Below are positions 41,689 to 54,332 of a stretch of 64,000 bases of DNA, piece by piece; position 1 is the stretch's first letter, and the number at the start of each line of letters is the position of its first letter. The position numbers were made by a program, and so were the translations under genes. Under the pieces are notes generated by a model that saw only the letters and a program-made list of their open reading frames with translations, was not told the origin of the DNA and searched no databases. Origin of the DNA: Pseudophaeomoniella oleicola (taxonomy: Eukaryota > Ascomycota > Eurotiomycetes > Phaeomoniellales > Phaeomoniellaceae); assembly GCA_003868215.1 (NCBI GenBank), contig QWDQ01000034.1:124001-188000 (forward strand), read 5' to 3'.

Positions 41689-44600
41689 TCAATCGGCACC
41701 ACTGACCATAGCGCGAGGTTTTGGTTGGTAGCTGTGTCTTCCATTCGGGATCTCAAAACTGCCACGGCTGCCACCGCTACCAGCCCTTTCCCTGGCGTAG
41801 GGACTAGTTGGTGCGCTGAATTCGAAGTTGTGCTGTGGGGTACCCTGACTGTCATAAGTGGCATTGACCGGAGCCTGAACGTGTCTAACAGAGCTTTGTT
41901 TTTGCCAGGCGTCTGCTTGGTATGGATCCGTGTCAACACGTGTAACAACAGGCTTCATACGCTGTTGAGACCCAGAAGGTGAGCCTTGGACTGGCATGTC
42001 CGCTGCTTGCACATGTCGCTGTGCGGTAGATACACTGCCTCTCTGCACATCCTCCCAGCGTTTCAAAATCTGTTTTGTAGTAAGCTGAGCTTCGCCGCCG
42101 AAAAGAGTGCTGTCTGTCAGCATCGACTGGATGTCTTCTGGGACCTGGAAGAAATGTAAGAATTCAAACGCATGAAAAGTCGAAGAATATCATACCTCGC
42201 ACAGAGTATCATTATATTCGATAAGACGCCTGACGGCCTCGATTGCTAAAAAGCTGTCATCCACGGGTGCCACCTTCGCGTTAGAGTAAAGCACGTTCGG
42301 CGCCATCACGGTCGCTAAGTTGTGAGCATCCATCTTACTTCCAGACTCCTCGTCGACATGGGAGAAAGAGGCGGCCCATGCAAGGAATCTGAAAAGGACT
42401 TCAGTTGTGTCGCGATGCGGTTTCGGCAGAAGGCAGCATGTAAGATGTAATACCCTTTGCCTTGTTTCTTCGTCGGGGAGTTCTACATTCTGGTCAGTCG
42501 AGTCGAATTATGTAGATGTGAGACTTACTCTGTGAGGCAATGAACAATCTGTGAAGCTTGAAAGTAAGTAACGGGTCAGGCAGCTCTCTGAGGAACCGTT
42601 TCAGTAAGGCTGCCACCTGGACCGGGTTCTCTCTACTCAAATCGGGCGTCTGGCCCAGGTCGATAAGATCCGCTGTTTCCTTCAAGCGTTTAATATTACC
42701 ATTCTTTCTGAAGACTCCCTCGACCGACATATCCATTTGCCTCATCGCGTGAACCGTCTCTTCAATGATCGCAGGAATACGGAGCTGACCAGGACCAACA
42801 CCGTTCGTTGATTCGGCGCCGTCCTTTTCGATGATAGCCTCTAGTGGTATCCCGAAAACGCCAGCCTTCTTCTTCCCATCGTTTTTGAATGCTTTGCCGA
42901 ATTTGGCCCAGAACGTGGGTTTCCGAGTGTCGATGAGACCAAGAAGCTCATCCATCTCAAACTCCCCTTTTAATAACGGCTCCATCGATAAGACCGCAAT
43001 GTGGCGGACCACGAAGTATTCGATAGGGGATAGCTCTGAAAAATAACGTTTGTTTCTTTGAGAAATAGCCTCTCCATTCAGAGCATCATTGGCACCTATG
43101 GAACCACCTCTTTGGTGGCCGTTCATGAGTTTCGGTGCAGTAGCGCCACCTCCAGATCCGAGCAAATTATTACGTGCATGTCGATAGGCATTCGGGCGTT
43201 GCTCCTTAGCCTGTTCAGCAGCGACAATGCGTGGGATATCGTCCAGGGTGAGTGAATCTGGATTCCCAAAGGCAAGCTCCGACCGAGCTTTCCCGTCATG
43301 ATCCTTTTCCTCGATGATCTGAAAGGCACTTTTCCTCTTGTCCTGACCGCCTTCACCAGGCGACCCAGGCCTTACACCAGTGGGTCCATCTAAAATACGT
43401 GATGACCGTGGTTTTCGGAAACTGGTAGAAAGGGTACGTTCATTCCTCGTAGACCGTAGTCGCTTCATTTCGGACACAGTCTGTTCAAGAGAGCTTTCTG
43501 TTGGCAATTCTCTCGATTCGCCAGCATAAGAACGAGACCTCGAGGCCATGCGAGAGTGCGGAGTGGTCAACTCTCCAGTTGGCGAAATCCGATGACCCTC
43601 ATTGGCCTCGTATGAGTTGAGATTTGGATCATCTGATGTGTGTGGCAATGTGCCTCCAGACCGCAATACTGCGAGGAGACGGGCCATCGCTACTCTCAAA
43701 AGGAAGACGTATTGTTGTAGTTTCGAGACACGCGAGAAACCTGCAAGGGCATCGGAGAGATGGGTAGCATCGTCTGCACAGTATACGGTCCCAGCAGTGG
43801 AATCCCATCTGGCTTCCGCGAAGTCACGCGTTAGATCACGATCGCATGCACTGCATCTCAAATGTTGAGGTCGTACGTGCCACCTTCTGCCCTGAAATAT
43901 GACACATTCGTCATCGATAGGTTTGGCACAATAGCTGCAGCAATCCGACGTTTGGTCGGCAAGGCCAACAGTGCCCTCTGTAAGATCATACCCGGTCATT
44001 TCCTTCTCCTTGATGGTGTTGAATGAGTTCAACTCGTCCAAGAAAACATGCAAAGCGTCCGAAGTCCCTCTTTCCCTCTCGATCTTCAACGATCCTTGGA
44101 GACCTATCCTGATGAGAAGCTTCAAATAATGCGCTAAACCGGTAACAAGGGACAGCAATTCTTGGGTGACTCCGAGCTTGCGCACACCGGTCTCCTGGGT
44201 TTTGGAAAGCAGTGTAAAGAAGGCTACTATCTTCTTGCAAAGCAGTTTTGCCTCTCTCGCATAAGCTAGCTCCTTCAGGCCTTCGTGGTGGATGAAGTCA
44301 GCCAGATGATCGATGGCCCCGAAGAGGATGTCCACATGGAGAATGAACTTCTTTGCGACAAGCACTCCCTCGACGTAGGCTCCGTTGCTGACATGCAAAA
44401 GCATGTCCGATATGCAAGCAGCAGAAGACTCTTCGAACTGAGAAAGTACACTCCAGATACGATAGACCTTCTCCTCCATCCGCTCCTCTTCTTCACGAAC
44501 CTCATTTCTCCGTTCTGGGGTCGCTTCCTCATCTGTATCAAGTCTCAGGTGTTCTGCATTTCCCATCGAGAGCCGTACATTCCAGAACTTATGGATCATG

Positions 44601-45369
44601 TAGCACTCTGGGTGCCAATGCTGGTTCTCGCCATTGCGAAAGATCTCAACGAACTGTTTCAGTATAGCCGTGTGGCAGCCGTTACATCTCTGTGCGAATT
44701 GTGTCGAATAGTGATAGTGACAATAGACTTTATCCTCGTGCTCGTAGTAACTGTCCTGGGCTCCAAATACCGTGGGACAAACCGAGCATGTAAAGTGCTC
44801 TATGTGATACTTACGATCCAAAGCCGTGATATAAGATCCGCGAAGAGCTCCACCACATGCGAAACATAATAGATCCAAACGTCGAAAATAATCGGTCTCG
44901 CAAAGAGGGTATGGCCCAGCTCCAGCTTCATCATCGACAGGGAAGAACTTTGAAGCGACGATCTGCCCACAATCCTGCAGAATATCAATATCAATAAGGC
45001 GACTAGAGATGTATGCCAACTCACACGACATTTAAAGCATGCAAGATGAAAGGTACCACCAAGTGCACGAACAAATTGTCCCTCCAGTGGCTCTCCACAG
45101 GCCTTACAAATTCTGATTTGGCCGCTGGACGACTTTGTCACCCCTTTGCCATTGGACCGCGGTTTGTGTCGTGGCGTTTCGTTTTCTGTCTGCGCAGATT
45201 CTAATGATTTGTTGCCTGCACTCGATTCGTTGTCTTGCGCACCAATATCTTGGTTCACGATCCCTCCAGCGCCATTTGTGTTTGGTTCCGGGTGGATGTC
45301 CTGGTGGACATACTCATCAGAATCCATCATGTCACCACCTCCTGTGGATGTCTCAGCAGGCGGAGGCAT
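41689..45369 (-). CDS. LRG1: LIM-domain Rho GTPase-activating protein Lrg1
   Basis: Four exons, 45369-45025, 44974-42529, 42482-42196 and 42144-41689, 1177 residues. Lrg1 is the GAP for Rho1, limiting wall synthesis and polar growth. N-terminal zinc-binding LIM repeats: CKACGEPLEGQFVRAL with DCGQIVASKFFP after intron 1, CFACGGALRGSYITAL, CNGCHTAIL and CSYCAKPIDDECVIFQG. After a long Ser/Arg-rich linker comes the RhoGAP domain: FGIPLEAIIEKD, IPAIIEETVHAM and the Arg finger in SVEGVFRKNGNIKRLKE, then PVQVAALLKRFLRELPDPLLT. Intron 3 rejoins TFKLHRLFIASQ to KLPDEETRQRVLHLTCCLLP. All three introns (50, 46 and 51 nt) keep frame. The Gln/Ser-rich tail ends near MVSGAD. Confidence 0.92.
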
Positions 45370-47114
45370 CTTGTCTCGTCTCTAGAGCGCACAATCATCC
45401 GATATACTTCTGGCTCCACGGCGATTCCTTCAATGATACCTTTCGGAGATTTGTATACTTGGCGTCCGTTCAACTGGAGTCGCGCAGAAAACGATGCCTG
45501 CAATATTGAAAGTAAATTAGTACAACGCGAACGGACTGCAGGAATCAACATGCACAAGAAGCAGCCTATGTCAACGTCGACTGTACGCGAAAATACATAC
45601 CTCTTGGATCGTTGAACGGGACCGTATCGCAGTACCAAAACGCGCGCTTTTTCTATTCAAGAAAAGACTTCTATACGCGCCGCCACAGGAGCTGGATTGG
45701 GCAGTGATAAGGGTATCGAAAAGTCTGCTGTTGAAGGAGCGATTGCTATGAGCGTTTATAGAGATTCAAAAAGAGTTGATTTGGGGGGTTAGGTATCCGA
45801 CGACACTGGCTCATCAACGTGTAACAAAACAATGCTGCCGCGCGGCGGACAAGATTGAGGTAATGAACGACAGGAAGAGCATGGAGCAATTCGATAAAAT
45901 AGCTGTACGTCAGCAGGGGGTTGAATTAGTAGTGTCGCTGTTGCAGAGGGCAGTACAGTTCCCAGTACTCGGTGATGTTGATGTCCGCGGCATTGATTGG
46001 CGCTAACATATACGGTGACCGGAACGACCCGACATGACAGAGCTTTAAAAAGCTACAGCGGACACGCTAAGGTCAGGTTCCGCACCTTAACTGGAAGTAC
46101 TACGTAGTACTACATCATAAACGGTGAGACCAGGGGCGGGATTCCGCTCAGGTTTCACACGGGTTCGCCCAGCGTAGAGGTTCATATAAACACCTCACAT
46201 ACCTACCTAGGTAGTAAGTATCTCATGGGGTGATCAAGCACATGTCACTGTTACTCTATCTACAAATTATTGACATCTGCCTACTTGGACTTCTGATGGA
46301 GTTGTTATATTGAGATGTATTACCCAATATGGTTATCTCGAGGTCAAGCGGGCGATCAAAGGAACACGATGCCGGTACGGTTAGGCATTGATAATATATT
46401 CCACAGTCCAATAATAGAAGAACACTTCAACATCAACATAAACTGAAGGGTATACGTGATGTCAAATGCAGTTTCACAATACATAGAGTATACGGAATGC
46501 TTGATATTTAAATATTATCCATTCTATATGGAATTGCTGTTCTGACTAGAACCCTGTCCTTCATCAGAAATTATCGAGATTGGGTTAAAAAGGAAGCCAT
46601 GTGGCATGTATCATGGAACTAAGACAACATCGACAGCTACTAGGATATCGTGAGGTCATGCACAAAGGGCCAAGCTTGATAAATCTCAGTGCATTGATAT
46701 GGCATATTATGTTAGGTGACATCTATCGGCACAAGTTTCACATTTGCAATGTGATCAGTCTGAATGTTCCTGTACAACCACCGCACAACTTCCATACCAG
46801 TGTATAGCCCATCCAAGCGCATGGGCAATGAACAAAATCTCGTTTCAAGCTTGGGAGTACCAGTACCATTACTACTTGGGCAAACAGTAAGCGGGGTGGT
46901 ATCTGTCTTTTACCAGTCTTTCTAATAATCAGCTCTGTCGTTTGCAAACCAAAATAAGCACACCGCCTGCTCCTGCAACCTTGGGACAAAAACAGTCAGC
47001 TCATCAGTCTTCCATCATCAGCTATCGCCTAGGACTTCTTCTTGAAACTATGCAAGGTCAAATCGTGACATTTTCTGGGATGCAGTTGTGGTCCTGCAAT
47101 ACGATTTAAGGAGA
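45370..47114. promoter_or_regulatory. Long divergent spacer, LRG1 / tandem-UBC gene
   Basis: 1.75 kb with no supported gene. Contains the palindrome AGTACTACGTAGTACT at 46096-46111, the palindromic CTACCTAGGTAG at about 46201-46212, and an A/T-rich block (about 46380-46560). Short frames are unsupported. Confidence 0.5.
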
Positions 47115-48636
47115 ATGGCGAGTTCACGAGCCATCCTCCGAATCAGCAAGGTAAGCATTTCCCTCGCGCCCGCGCATATGATCTTTATCCTCATTTCAAC
47201 TGAGGAGATTTCGGATGGATTTGCTAATGGCTACTCAGGAGATCCAGGACATCAATACCGGTAGCGATTTGTCCATCGCCGTTACAGCTGCCGAAAGCGA
47301 CGTACAACATGTCAGAGCTCTCATAATCGGCCCTCCAGGAACTCCTTATGAATACGGGTTTTTCGAATTTGCATTGCACTTCGGAAGCAATTATCCAACC
47401 AGTCCTCCCAAAGTTAATGCTCTCACTACGAACGGAGGGCAAACGAGATACAATCCTAACATCTATGCTAATGGCAAGGTCTGCCTTTCAATCCTGGGCA
47501 CGTGGAGAGGCGAGTCTGGTGAGAATTGGTCATCTGCCCAAGGTCTTGAATCCGTGCTCCTTTCGATACAAAGCTTGATGTCTTCAAACCCTTACGAGAA
47601 CGAACCTGGTTTTGAAAATGCTAGAGCTCCAGAAGATCTCAAGCGATCTGAGGCCTATGTAGCCAAGGTATGAGGAACCGCTACGGCGTGCATCACAACG
47701 TATCGAGACTGAATGTTTAGACAGATCAAGCATGAGACGATCCGCATTTCGGTCATCCAGCGACTTGAAGATCATTTTGGTCTATCACATGGCGGCTTTG
47801 TCCCACTTCCACCCGCTCCCTGGGACCAATCTGACGAGGAACTCGATATTGCTACAAGCGTCAACAACAACGAGAGGCCTTGCCACAGAAACAATGCTAA
47901 GGACAAGGTGACCGTCGACGCATTCTTGGACTTATGCAAACAACGTTTCCTGTGGTACTTCGAGACATACCTGTCCACAGTGAACGTAGAACTGAAGAAA
48001 TTTGAAGATGATAGCAATTTTACGTCTATGCCGTTTGAGAGCCAGGGAAATACCATGAGTGGCCAATTCCAATACAATTCTCTGAAGAAAAGGCTCCTGG
48101 CCATTAAAGAGAAACTCGATGAGGAGAGAATCGGCTGGACCGAAATCGGGCTGCAAGCACACAAGAATGGGGAAGGAAAGGCTGTGAATCTCAAACAGCA
48201 ATTCGCGCAGATATGCGAATACAACAAGAACAAAGTTTTCAATTTAGAGATAGAAACAGCAGACGGCAATCCTTTCCTCTGGAACATGACCCTGTATGGC
48301 AGACCAATGTCCAAGCTTGAGGGTGGCATTATCAAGATAGCCGTCTACATAAGCCCGCAGTTCCCAGAGGTACAGCCAAGGGTAGTCGTTATCACCCCGT
48401 TGTTCCACCAGCGGATAGCACAAGATGGGACTCTGTGCTATTTTGTAAAGAAAGTGGATGACATGAAATCGCATGTCGAGGCAATCGTCGAGGCTCTTGA
48501 GCATGAATCAGTACCCTACGATCCTAGAAGCATTGTTCGTCCAGAGGCTACTCGGCTGTTCTGGGGCACGGTGGAGGAGAGAAAACACTATAATCGTCTA
48601 CTCAGGCGAAGTGTTGAGGCAAGCTCTGAATTATGA
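47115..48636 (+). CDS. E2-like protein with two UBC folds (UBE2Z-like first domain)
   Basis: Three exons, 47115-47150, 47239-47667 and 47725-48636, 458 residues. The first UBC domain (about residues 5-155) is active-looking: IIGPPGTPYEYGFFEF, YPTSPPKVNALT, the catalytic Cys94 in NGKVCLSILGTWRG, then SSAQGLESVLLSIQSLMSSNPYENEPG, close to UBE2Z. A linker of about 160 residues, partly coiled, follows. The C-terminal about 120 residues again follow the UBC order: FLWNMTLYGRPMSKLEGGIIKIAVY, FPEVQPRVVVITPLFHQRI, GTLCYFV (Cys about 393), PYDPRSIVRPEATRLFWGT and a last helix. Such two-domain E2s are not what I expect for UBE2Z, which has one UBC. The role is presumably ubiquitin (or UBL) transfer; the second domain could be a partner-binding UEV-like fold. 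Introns 88 and 57 nt. Confidence 0.85.
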
Positions 48637-49340
48637 ATATGGCAACCCCCGGGCCAGAGGCTTGAATTTTGAGGCTTTGTATGTATCCTTGCACACGTGC
48701 TCTGTCTCGTGTAGCCTGATATATTCCGAACTGGGAGCATGCCTACGTCGTCCTCCCTCTGTAGATTTGCAAAGGGCGAGGACTTCTGGCTAGAGACAGT
48801 GTTTTAATGTGTGCATTGGAGGACCGAGATCGAGTAGGTAGAAGAAAATGAAAGTCGGATTCACCTTTCCACTGCATGTTTGCGCATAGTGTACAGACTG
48901 TAGGTGCAAGCGCAGCAGATCGATGGCCTGTTCTGTGGCATGTAGCTCTTATCTCACCGTACAATAGTAATAATGCCTCGATAGCATATCCCTTGATGAT
49001 GCCTATTTGGGAACAGTTTTCAAAAAGGTGGGAGCACTGCGGAGTCTGCTTCGATCCGAGTGATTGTTGGACCCATTTAAAAGTTACAAAGCGAGATAGT
49101 CTCGATAGTCGCTCGTCGAGTAACTTATGTTGGTGTGGGCGTAGTAGGCCTTGGTCAGACGGGTAATTTAGGTAAGTAGACCCCTGAAATTCATTCTACT
49201 GTAGTTGGAGATACAACGCCTAGTTGTACCGTACCTCTGATGTAGCTGTAGGACAAAGCACAGCTCCGAAATATATCTACACTGTTCGCTCACATACGGT
49301 CGACAGTTCTAGGTCAGGATCATATCCTGTTAGCGATACG
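48637..49340. other. Intergenic, tandem genes
   Basis: 704 bp: 3' UTR of the UBC gene and ERG26 promoter. No gene seen. Confidence 0.5.
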
Positions 49341-50692
49341 ATGGACGCACCCAGAACCATATCTCTCGGTAGGGTGCTTGTCGTTGGAGGTTGTGGAATG
49401 TTAGGATCTCACTTTGTCGAGCAGTTACTCAATTTTCCAAATGAGGTGCCTCAAGCAATAGCCAATGGCGCCAACGCAAAGACGAAAGAGATGCTGAAGT
49501 CACGAACAAGCACGACCACCATTCCTCACTCATCGTCGTTCCATTTCCCATCTGCGAAGGGTCGCTATCCTACATACGTGGACACCGAGGTGCATGTTCT
49601 CGATTTAAGGTGCACAAAGAATCGATTTGACGGGGTGACTTACCACGAAGCCGACATAACGCAAGCCGATGCGGTTCTCGAAGTGCTCAAGAAAGCGAAA
49701 CCAGATGTAGTCTTCCACACTGCATCGCCGCTGCCCGATAGCCCGAAGGCTGTGCTATATAAGGTCAACGTCGAAGGTACACAGACCTTACTCGATGTCG
49801 CAGGAGGACAACGTGGAGACTGGGGTGGGAAATGCAAGGCTTTCGTCTACACCAGCAGTTCCAGCGTGATCCATGATACTAAGACCGATCTGATCAATGC
49901 GGACGAAAGGTATCCTCTGATCCGACCCAATTTGATGGAATACTACTCCGAAACTAAAGTAGGTGGAAATGCTTATATTCCCTCTCATTCGAAAGCTACA
50001 GTAGCTGACCACAGGATCATCAGGCCGACGCCGACGATATTGTTATTAAGAGTAACAACAAGGTCAATGGAATGTTGACCTGCTGCTTGCGACCAGCAGG
50101 TATAATGGGCGAACGGGATGTCCAATTTTCATATAGAGTTCTGCAACATGGGATGGCTGCGCCAGTACGGCAATTGCGTATGCAGCTTGGGAACAACGAG
50201 AACCTCTTTGATCTAACATACGCTGGGAATTTGGCTTTGGCCCATTTTCTAGCTGCGGACCGCCTCCTGGCGACCTTTAAAAGGGTTGCCGAAGGTGGTG
50301 TTCCTCCACTAAGCCACGAGAAAGTCGATGGGGAAGCGTTCATGATCACCAACGATAGCACCGTCACCTTCTGGGACGGGACCTTCTTTCTATGGTCATT
50401 GATCGGTAAGGTTGTGGAACCCTCGGAGGTCATCGCCCTGCCCGAAGGATTCGCCTGGCTATTGGGTACGATCTCCCAAGCCGTTACAAAGATGATGGGG
50501 CGTGAGTCCAAGTTTACGCCACAAACTGCTCGCTACTCCTGCATGCGCCGCTATTTCAGCTGTCAGAAGGCCAAAGAGAGGCTAAGGTATCGTCCAGTCA
50601 TTGGACTGGAGGAGGCTCTCATACGGGCAACCAAAAGTTTTCTCGAACAACAGGAGGCTAAGGTTGCGACTGGGGAGAAGAAGCAGCAATAG
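49341..50692 (+). CDS. ERG26: Sterol-4-alpha-carboxylate 3-dehydrogenase (Erg26)
   Basis: Two exons, 49341-49958 and 50024-50692, 428 residues. Erg26 oxidises and decarboxylates the 4-alpha-carboxysterol in C-4 demethylation of ergosterol synthesis, at the ER with Erg25, Erg27 and Erg28. It shows the NAD-binding loop VLVVGGCGMLGSHFVEQLL, EVHVLDLR, VVFHTASPLPDSP, YKVNVEGTQTLLDVA, YTSSSSVI and the catalytic YYSETK, whose Lys is the last codon before the 65-nt intron. Exon 2 continues ADADDIVIKSNN and LTCCLRPAGIMGERD. An insert of about 40 residues after the Rossmann loop (SRTSTTTIPHSSSFHFPS) makes it longer than yeast Erg26 (349). The frame is open upstream of 49341 but has no other ATG. Confidence 0.93.
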
Positions 50693-52320
50693 ATCATCTC
50701 TTTCGGCGCGGTCTTCGGATCGCCTCTCACTTCATTGCGTGAGCAAGGTGCCGATGGGATCTCTACTCTTGCAATCGGGTTGAGTCGAAAAGTGCTACGA
50801 TGGCTATTTGAGGGAATAGTGACAGAGTCATTACTCCGCCGCATGATGAGACGAGAACATGTCCAGCATATGGGGTGCGGATTGGTGCCCGTCAGATGCA
50901 AGAAGGGCTACTGGGCTCGTGGGATTGGGAGTTCAGTCTTTCTGGCCCCCCAAAACACGGGAGGCGAGGCTTGCAGGTCCGACCGACTTTGGGGGAGATA
51001 CACTTGGCTACGACGATCATCCGTGGTCCTCAAGGATGACCCCAAACATAAAATGAAGGTTGAGTGATTGCGCACATGCATGATGTCCAAGCATACCGGC
51101 AGTAAATGGGGGATGTTCGAAAATGCTCATCCTACCGCATTTCGAAGGCATTTTTGCGGAGCAACGTCAACTCGGGGGAAGAGATGTAATAAACTTGTGC
51201 AGGGGATAGATAGCTCGGATATTCTACTGTGCATTCAATGAAGACCATCCCAGTCGCAATACGCTATACTATATAAAGTGTTCATTTGGCACGGCACAAG
51301 CAGCGTGGATTGGGTACTCGGAGTATTGGTCATCTTTCGCTATACTATCGCCGAGCCAGTAAAGACAACGGGTTGGCCTGCATCCGCAGTGCGCACACCT
51401 CACATATTACCTTCTCCCGAGAAGTGGTGGGCGGGTTTGCGAGAGAAACTGGGAGTTGTCGCTCAGCCATTTCACTACCGATGATTGTTTCTCCTTTTAG
51501 TTCATTACCCATTTCGTCTTGTCGCACAGTGAATCAGCAAGAAAGAAAAAAAGAAAAATTGACAGGGATCTGGGACGATAGATGTGGGTGTGTTGGGAAC
51601 GGCAGTTGACGATAAAACATCAAGAAAGTCGGAATGAAAGGGGGAAAACAAATGGTGTTTTGTTTTGAGACCGACGCGACAAACACATTGGATGCATCAT
51701 CTTTGAAATCGTTTGAGTAAGGTAACGTTGCTATGCATGGATGCTGAGGGCCGACGCTCGCTCGCGGGAAGAGCTGCTGTCATTCAGGAAAGGATCCTTG
51801 TTTTATAGGTCGTTAACCTTGAAGATACGTATATTATAGTACTGGAACTACACAGTATAAAGAATGGTAAATCACATCAGACGATGTCAACAAAGATCAA
51901 CGACCGTGGAAACCAGAAAATGAGTCACATTTCGAGTCACGACAGTGATGCTCAGACTGCACGATGTTCATAGCACACGTATTGGAATGATAACATCTTT
52001 CTCCCGGCAAACACCGACGAGACGCAGGTATTTTGGGTATGTGTACTCTGTACGTCTACGTGAAAGCATTTGACTGTTCTGGCGGCATGTAATAGTCTTT
52101 TTTGGGGAGTTCAGGTTATGACAGCATTATTGGATGAGAAAACGCCTCGTTCTATGCTACAGCTCCGTAACACGTTTCTGCTGACGCTTACCGTGCATGC
52201 GAGGGAGACTTGAGACATGAAACATGCTCGCGTGCCGATTGGGGCCGTGGTCTTCCATTCCAGTTCTAACTTTGCAAAGGTGGAATGACGAACTTCTGAT
52301 AAGTTACTGTAGTTGTGGGT

Positions 52321-52338
52321 GTAGGTGTAGGTGTAGGC
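52321..52338. repeat. GTAGGT hexamer, three copies
   Basis: Three adjacent 6-bp units in the spacer before RIM15. Confidence 0.8.
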
Positions 52339-52884
52339 AGCCTTTGTAGAATTTCTCACGCTGCTCCCCTCTTCTTTCCAGAACGCGAAGTACCTTACTT
52401 TGGATATCCTCTCTTTCGAGAAGATCGAAAACGATGGTTTTGGCGTTTGGGACTTTCCTCAACTCGGTGGTGATCAGACAGGATTGACCTCCCTCGTGAT
52501 CATCAATCCAAAGGGAGGAAAAGGTTAAGTTGCTGCTAAGGAAAATAAAATGGGCAAGTCGAAGAACACGAAGCAGAAAAAGAAAGAGGGGAAAAGGGAT
52601 GTAGTCGTACACAGTGAAAGAATCAGCAACTGCAAGCGGAGGAGGATGGATACGGCGAGAGATACCTTCATGTTACCTATCTCCAGGTACCTTGCCTTGC
52701 CTTGGGGATGCATACCTCACCTGCTGCTCGCATGTAATATGCAGAGAAAAGTGGACGGAGAAGAGGTGGGATGATATCTACTACGTAGTATGTACCTGGA
52801 TACTATATCTACAGTACTACGTAGTATACCAATCCCTGGACTGCAGGTCTTCACTTATGCAGCATGTAGGAAGTTATCGTGGCC

Positions 52885-52906
52885 CGACACCGACACCGAC
52901 ACCGAC
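52885..52906. repeat. CGACAC hexamer, three and a half copies
   Basis: Adjacent 6-bp units within the spacer, close to the TACGTA cluster. Confidence 0.8.
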
Positions 52907-54320
52907 GAATACTCGAAAGGAGGTAATACGTAGTACATCCTACCGTTCCATTGTTTACTAGGGGGTTAGGTATCGACCACAAGGTTTACTTGACCACCTC
53001 CATAAACGTCCTGTTGCCGTTGTTAAGTGCGAGCACTGGTAAAGATATCGAGCGATCGTTCAGGATGTGTGCTGTCCTTCCTCCAAAGGATTCCATGGAA
53101 AGGGAAGGATGATACACACTGCCTCGCTGCGTATTGTACCTATTGCATACAATGCTCCTCCATCCCTATCGAACCCTGTAATATCCTCACGGATAACATC
53201 CACGGATGCTAATACTACGTAGTAAATTATCAGTCATGTTCATAGTCCGTACGAGAACGTTACCGCGTCAGAGCCGGTGCCTGCATTTACTGTATCTCGT
53301 GTATGACAACAACCCCTCATTCTCATTCCTGCTTTCTCGTAGCATCCCTCTAACAGTAACTTACACACAACTTTGTCCCAAGATTCAGTCAGTTGGATGA
53401 AGGTTCAACTGGTATGTTTCTCTGATACTGAGGGATCACTTGAGATATCCTACCTACGTAGTACAGTATTACGAGAGAACCCTCTATTAGGAGATAAGGA
53501 TATCGCTTAGGCTCTATTAGTAGGTAGTAGGCACGGTAGTAGGCAGCCTTTCGCCATGCTTGATTACCAACCTACCTGACGGCCGGGCTCGCTACCGACG
53601 GTGAAATGTCTTGGCTTAGACCGTTATTGCTTCACTTGCTATCAATTTGCTCTTACAGTGGCTCGCTAGACATGACCACCGAGGGGCCTTAATGATGATA
53701 TCTCCGTAGTAATCAGTGGCATGAATGCCTATCAACTAATCCCAACGAAGATGGCAACCTAAGAGAGTGGTAGGTGTGTAAAGTAAGGTCTCATACTTGT
53801 AATCCTACCGTTTCTGTATGGAAAATCTCCAATTACCTGACCAGTTTCCCCTCTTTTCTTTTTCCTTGGTGCCAAAAACCCACGGCGACCGAACTTTCCT
53901 ATTGCCCATATCTTCCCTGCGCCCCATAATATATTCAAGGGAAAAAAGTGAGCGCCAAATAGGAAGTGACCTAAGATCTCCCCTTCGCTGGATTAGAAAA
54001 CAAACCCAACTAGGCCGGATCCATCAGACTCAATTGTGAGTTTCAAGGACCGTTCTCAACCTCGTCGCTGCTGCTGTCCGATTTCTCAGCCGGGGAGTAT
54101 TCAAGTGTTTTCTAATTCTCTGATTCCTTTGTTCACCATCCATTCTTTGACCTAACAGTTGCCGCCTTCTTCGATCCTTCCCTTCAGGAACGAGCCTGCT
54201 TCTTTTACAGACAGCAACGTGGGCCTCATAAACGCGCTCAGACAGTTGGAGGGATCCCTATACACCCTTACCGAGGGCATCGATCTCACATAAAGACACT
54301 AAACCTGCTCTTCTGACATC

Positions 54321-54332
54321 ATGGGTTTATGA
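54321..54332 (+). promoter_or_regulatory. Three-codon uORF upstream of RIM15
   Basis: ATG GGT TTA TGA, ending 115 nt before the RIM15 start. It overlaps the start codon of the longer uORF at 54329. Confidence 0.5.

Noticed and set aside
41586-41948. Separate small minus-strand gene
   Set aside because: Overlaps the last LRG1 exon in another frame; it is either a shadow or, at most, an alternative LRG1 tail.
44285-44869. 194-codon plus-strand frame
   Set aside because: Antisense to the LIM-encoding exon of LRG1; no domain.
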